A stretch of 64,000 nucleotides of DNA from the NCBI GenBank assembly GCA_037954235.1, contig JBBMOA010000012.1:1688001-1752000 (forward strand). The letters are read 5' to 3'. This DNA is from Aulostomus chinensis. Lineage: Eukaryota; Chordata; Actinopteri; Syngnathiformes; Aulostomidae. The translations under genes and the position numbers were made by a program. The notes beneath the pieces were generated by a model. It was given only the letters and a program-made list of their open reading frames with translations. It searched no databases and was not told the origin of the DNA. Shown here piece by piece: positions 62,485-64,000 of this stretch; positions within the stretch are counted from its first letter, which is position 1, and every line of letters begins with the position of its first letter.

Positions 62485-62519
<35 letters not shown>
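62485..62519. repeat. (CA)n microsatellite
   Basis: About 17 CA dinucleotides. Confidence 0.97.
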
Positions 62520-62521
<2 letters not shown>

Positions 62522-63859
62522 CTCAGGGCAGGAAGCATCTCCACTGATGCGGCTACTGACCTGCTGTTCTGCTCTCCGACCTCCAAGCCGATGGTCATTC
62601 TGTGGTTCTAATGTTTGAGTTTCAGCTGAGATGGAGATTTTGCCGAGTCACGTGTTTGTGCTCAGATTTGTCTGTTGTTCCCAGAGGAAGTAAAGTTCTT
62701 GACCTTGAGGATCCACTGAGGTCTGAGAAACTACTTCCTGTCGTGATTCGTTAATAGGAGAGGAAATCGCCAAATGAATTGAAAGCAGAAATTAATGAAT
62801 GCAATGATGAACGCCAGAATAACGAGCCAGCGGATGTCAGATGTGAGCAGGTGAGTCCTTCAAGGACGTGAATGTTGTTCACACCTTCTGTCGACGATCC
62901 TTGATGGCCGACGGGCTGGTCTGGTTGTTCACCTGCCTGGAGTCCACTGGTACGTGTTTTGTACTCTGAGCCGTCGCTGGTGGTGATCGAGGTTGGAGTT
63001 GGTAGCACAAAGCCTCGCTAGCTTAGCTTAGTTTAGTTAGCAGACTGAACTTAGACCAGCCAGCCAGATCGCCAAGCCCAGACGTGCACATGACATAACC
63101 CTCACCTGGCCGAACAATCAACACTAGTTACTGAAATGAGGAGGAGATAGCTAGTTAATGATAACGACCCAGCTAGCAACTTGGCAACACCTCTACCTGT
63201 CACTCAAATTGGCCCCCCCTGCTTTAAACAGGTGACTTTTATAGAAGCAGGGTTGTCAAGCTGGAGGTTGTTGTTTTGTACCAGGCTGTAAACTTGGTCG
63301 TCCTGGCTGATGAACTGTAGGAGTTCATGTATATTTACTCCTCATCGAAGTACTAATATACTGCTACATGACCTCATGCAGTGCCCGATATCTTAATTCC
63401 AATAATTCCCATTTTAAAAAAGATTCACTACGTGACACTAGGAAGTTGTTACAAATACCGAAAATATTTGTTGATGAAAATAAGTGTGTACTATAACACA
63501 TTCATTTGAAAACCTAACATATTAATAAGTGTGTTTTCATGTATTGTGGTGAAAGTGAGTGTGTGTCTGTTCCCATCATGTCGTGCTTGAAGCTGCTGAA
63601 GTGTAGATTTTGCGTTTCTTTGCTGCGTCTGGTTCAGGGACCGTTAAGACGAGGGTGGTTCAGGGTTGTGGTTCACGTGCGCTGGATGCTGCTCTGCTGA
63701 AGCGTTGGCCGAGCCGTGACAGAAGGTTCCTCCTGCTGCTCCTGTGTTTGTGTTTAGGGTCCTGGTGCTGACTGACATGGAGGAAATACATGAGTGCAGT
63801 GGAGGGAGGGATCAGAGTGACGGTGCCCAGAGGAAGGAAATGCTTACACACTCACGCTG

Positions 63860-63860
<1 letters not shown>

Positions 63861-63926
<66 letters not shown>
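63861..63926. repeat. (CA)n microsatellite
   Basis: About 33 CA dinucleotides near the right edge. Confidence 0.98.
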
Positions 63927-63928
<2 letters not shown>

Positions 63929-64000
63929 CTCCTGGCTCTGACCGATCCTTTTAAGGGAAAGACCCTGCCACCGCCGCTGCTGCAGGGCTGAGTGCAGCAA

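Larger units (their letters stand above)
56271..64000 (+). other. lrrfip1: lrrfip1 intron 1 (incomplete)
   Basis: About 7.7 kb after the exon 1 donor without a recognisable second coding exon. It holds several GT/CA microsatellites, one family X repeat and a short antisense frame at 57,915-58,139. Enhancers cannot be identified by eye. Confidence 0.6.

Overview
This window looks like nuclear DNA of a ray-finned (probably percomorph) fish. Genes are split by GT-AG introns. Dispersed LINE and SINE-like repeats, minisatellites and CA/GT microsatellites are dense. One exon is recognisable as vertebrate lrrfip1. There are no bacterial operons, phage genes, CRISPR arrays or rRNA/tRNA genes that I can support. 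The species cannot be named from sequence alone.

Layout. (1) 1-10 kb is repeat-rich and gene-poor. It has a possible terminal exon at 736-782, a 53-bp hairpin-forming minisatellite (3.19-4.07 kb), a 67-bp minisatellite (6.29-6.99 kb), and two perfect inverted repeats near 9.6 and 9.8 kb. (2) 10.0-35.8 kb holds the main feature: four copies of a small gene encoding a TenA/heme-oxygenase-fold protein, a candidate animal thiaminase. Copy 1 is on the minus strand and divergent. Copies 2-4 are on the plus strand, nearly identical, each inside a tandem unit of about 6.4 kb. There are three full units plus a 2.5-kb partial fourth (14,131-35,791). Each unit starts at a tRNA-like SINE with an expanded head and also carries an internal 440-bp duplication, a degenerate LINE reverse transcriptase and one tenA-like gene. 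(3) 36.7-48.2 kb is a minus-strand gene for a secreted VWD-C8-EGF-ZP protein. I could trace it exon by exon with consistent phases from the C8/ZP end back to a signal-peptide exon. (4) 48.8-55.6 kb has LINE reverse-transcriptase fragments, SINE copies and a 16-bp minisatellite. (5) 55.7-64 kb has a CpG-rich promoter, exon 1 of lrrfip1 on the plus strand and the beginning of its long first intron.

What stands out. Copies 1-4 keep the TenA active-site pattern (Asp44, Tyr47, Tyr107, Cys130, Tyr158, Glu193 in copy-1 numbering), with one Tyr-to-Trp change. Copies 2 and 3 share a G at the -3 position of the last splice acceptor, which predicts poor splicing and loss of the catalytic Cys. Copies 1 and 4 keep the normal acceptor. 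The pattern of shared variants among the units looks like recombination rather than simple stepwise duplication. A collapsed or over-expanded assembly must be excluded. Nothing in the sequence links the tenA array, the ZP gene and lrrfip1 in function; they are neighbours only.
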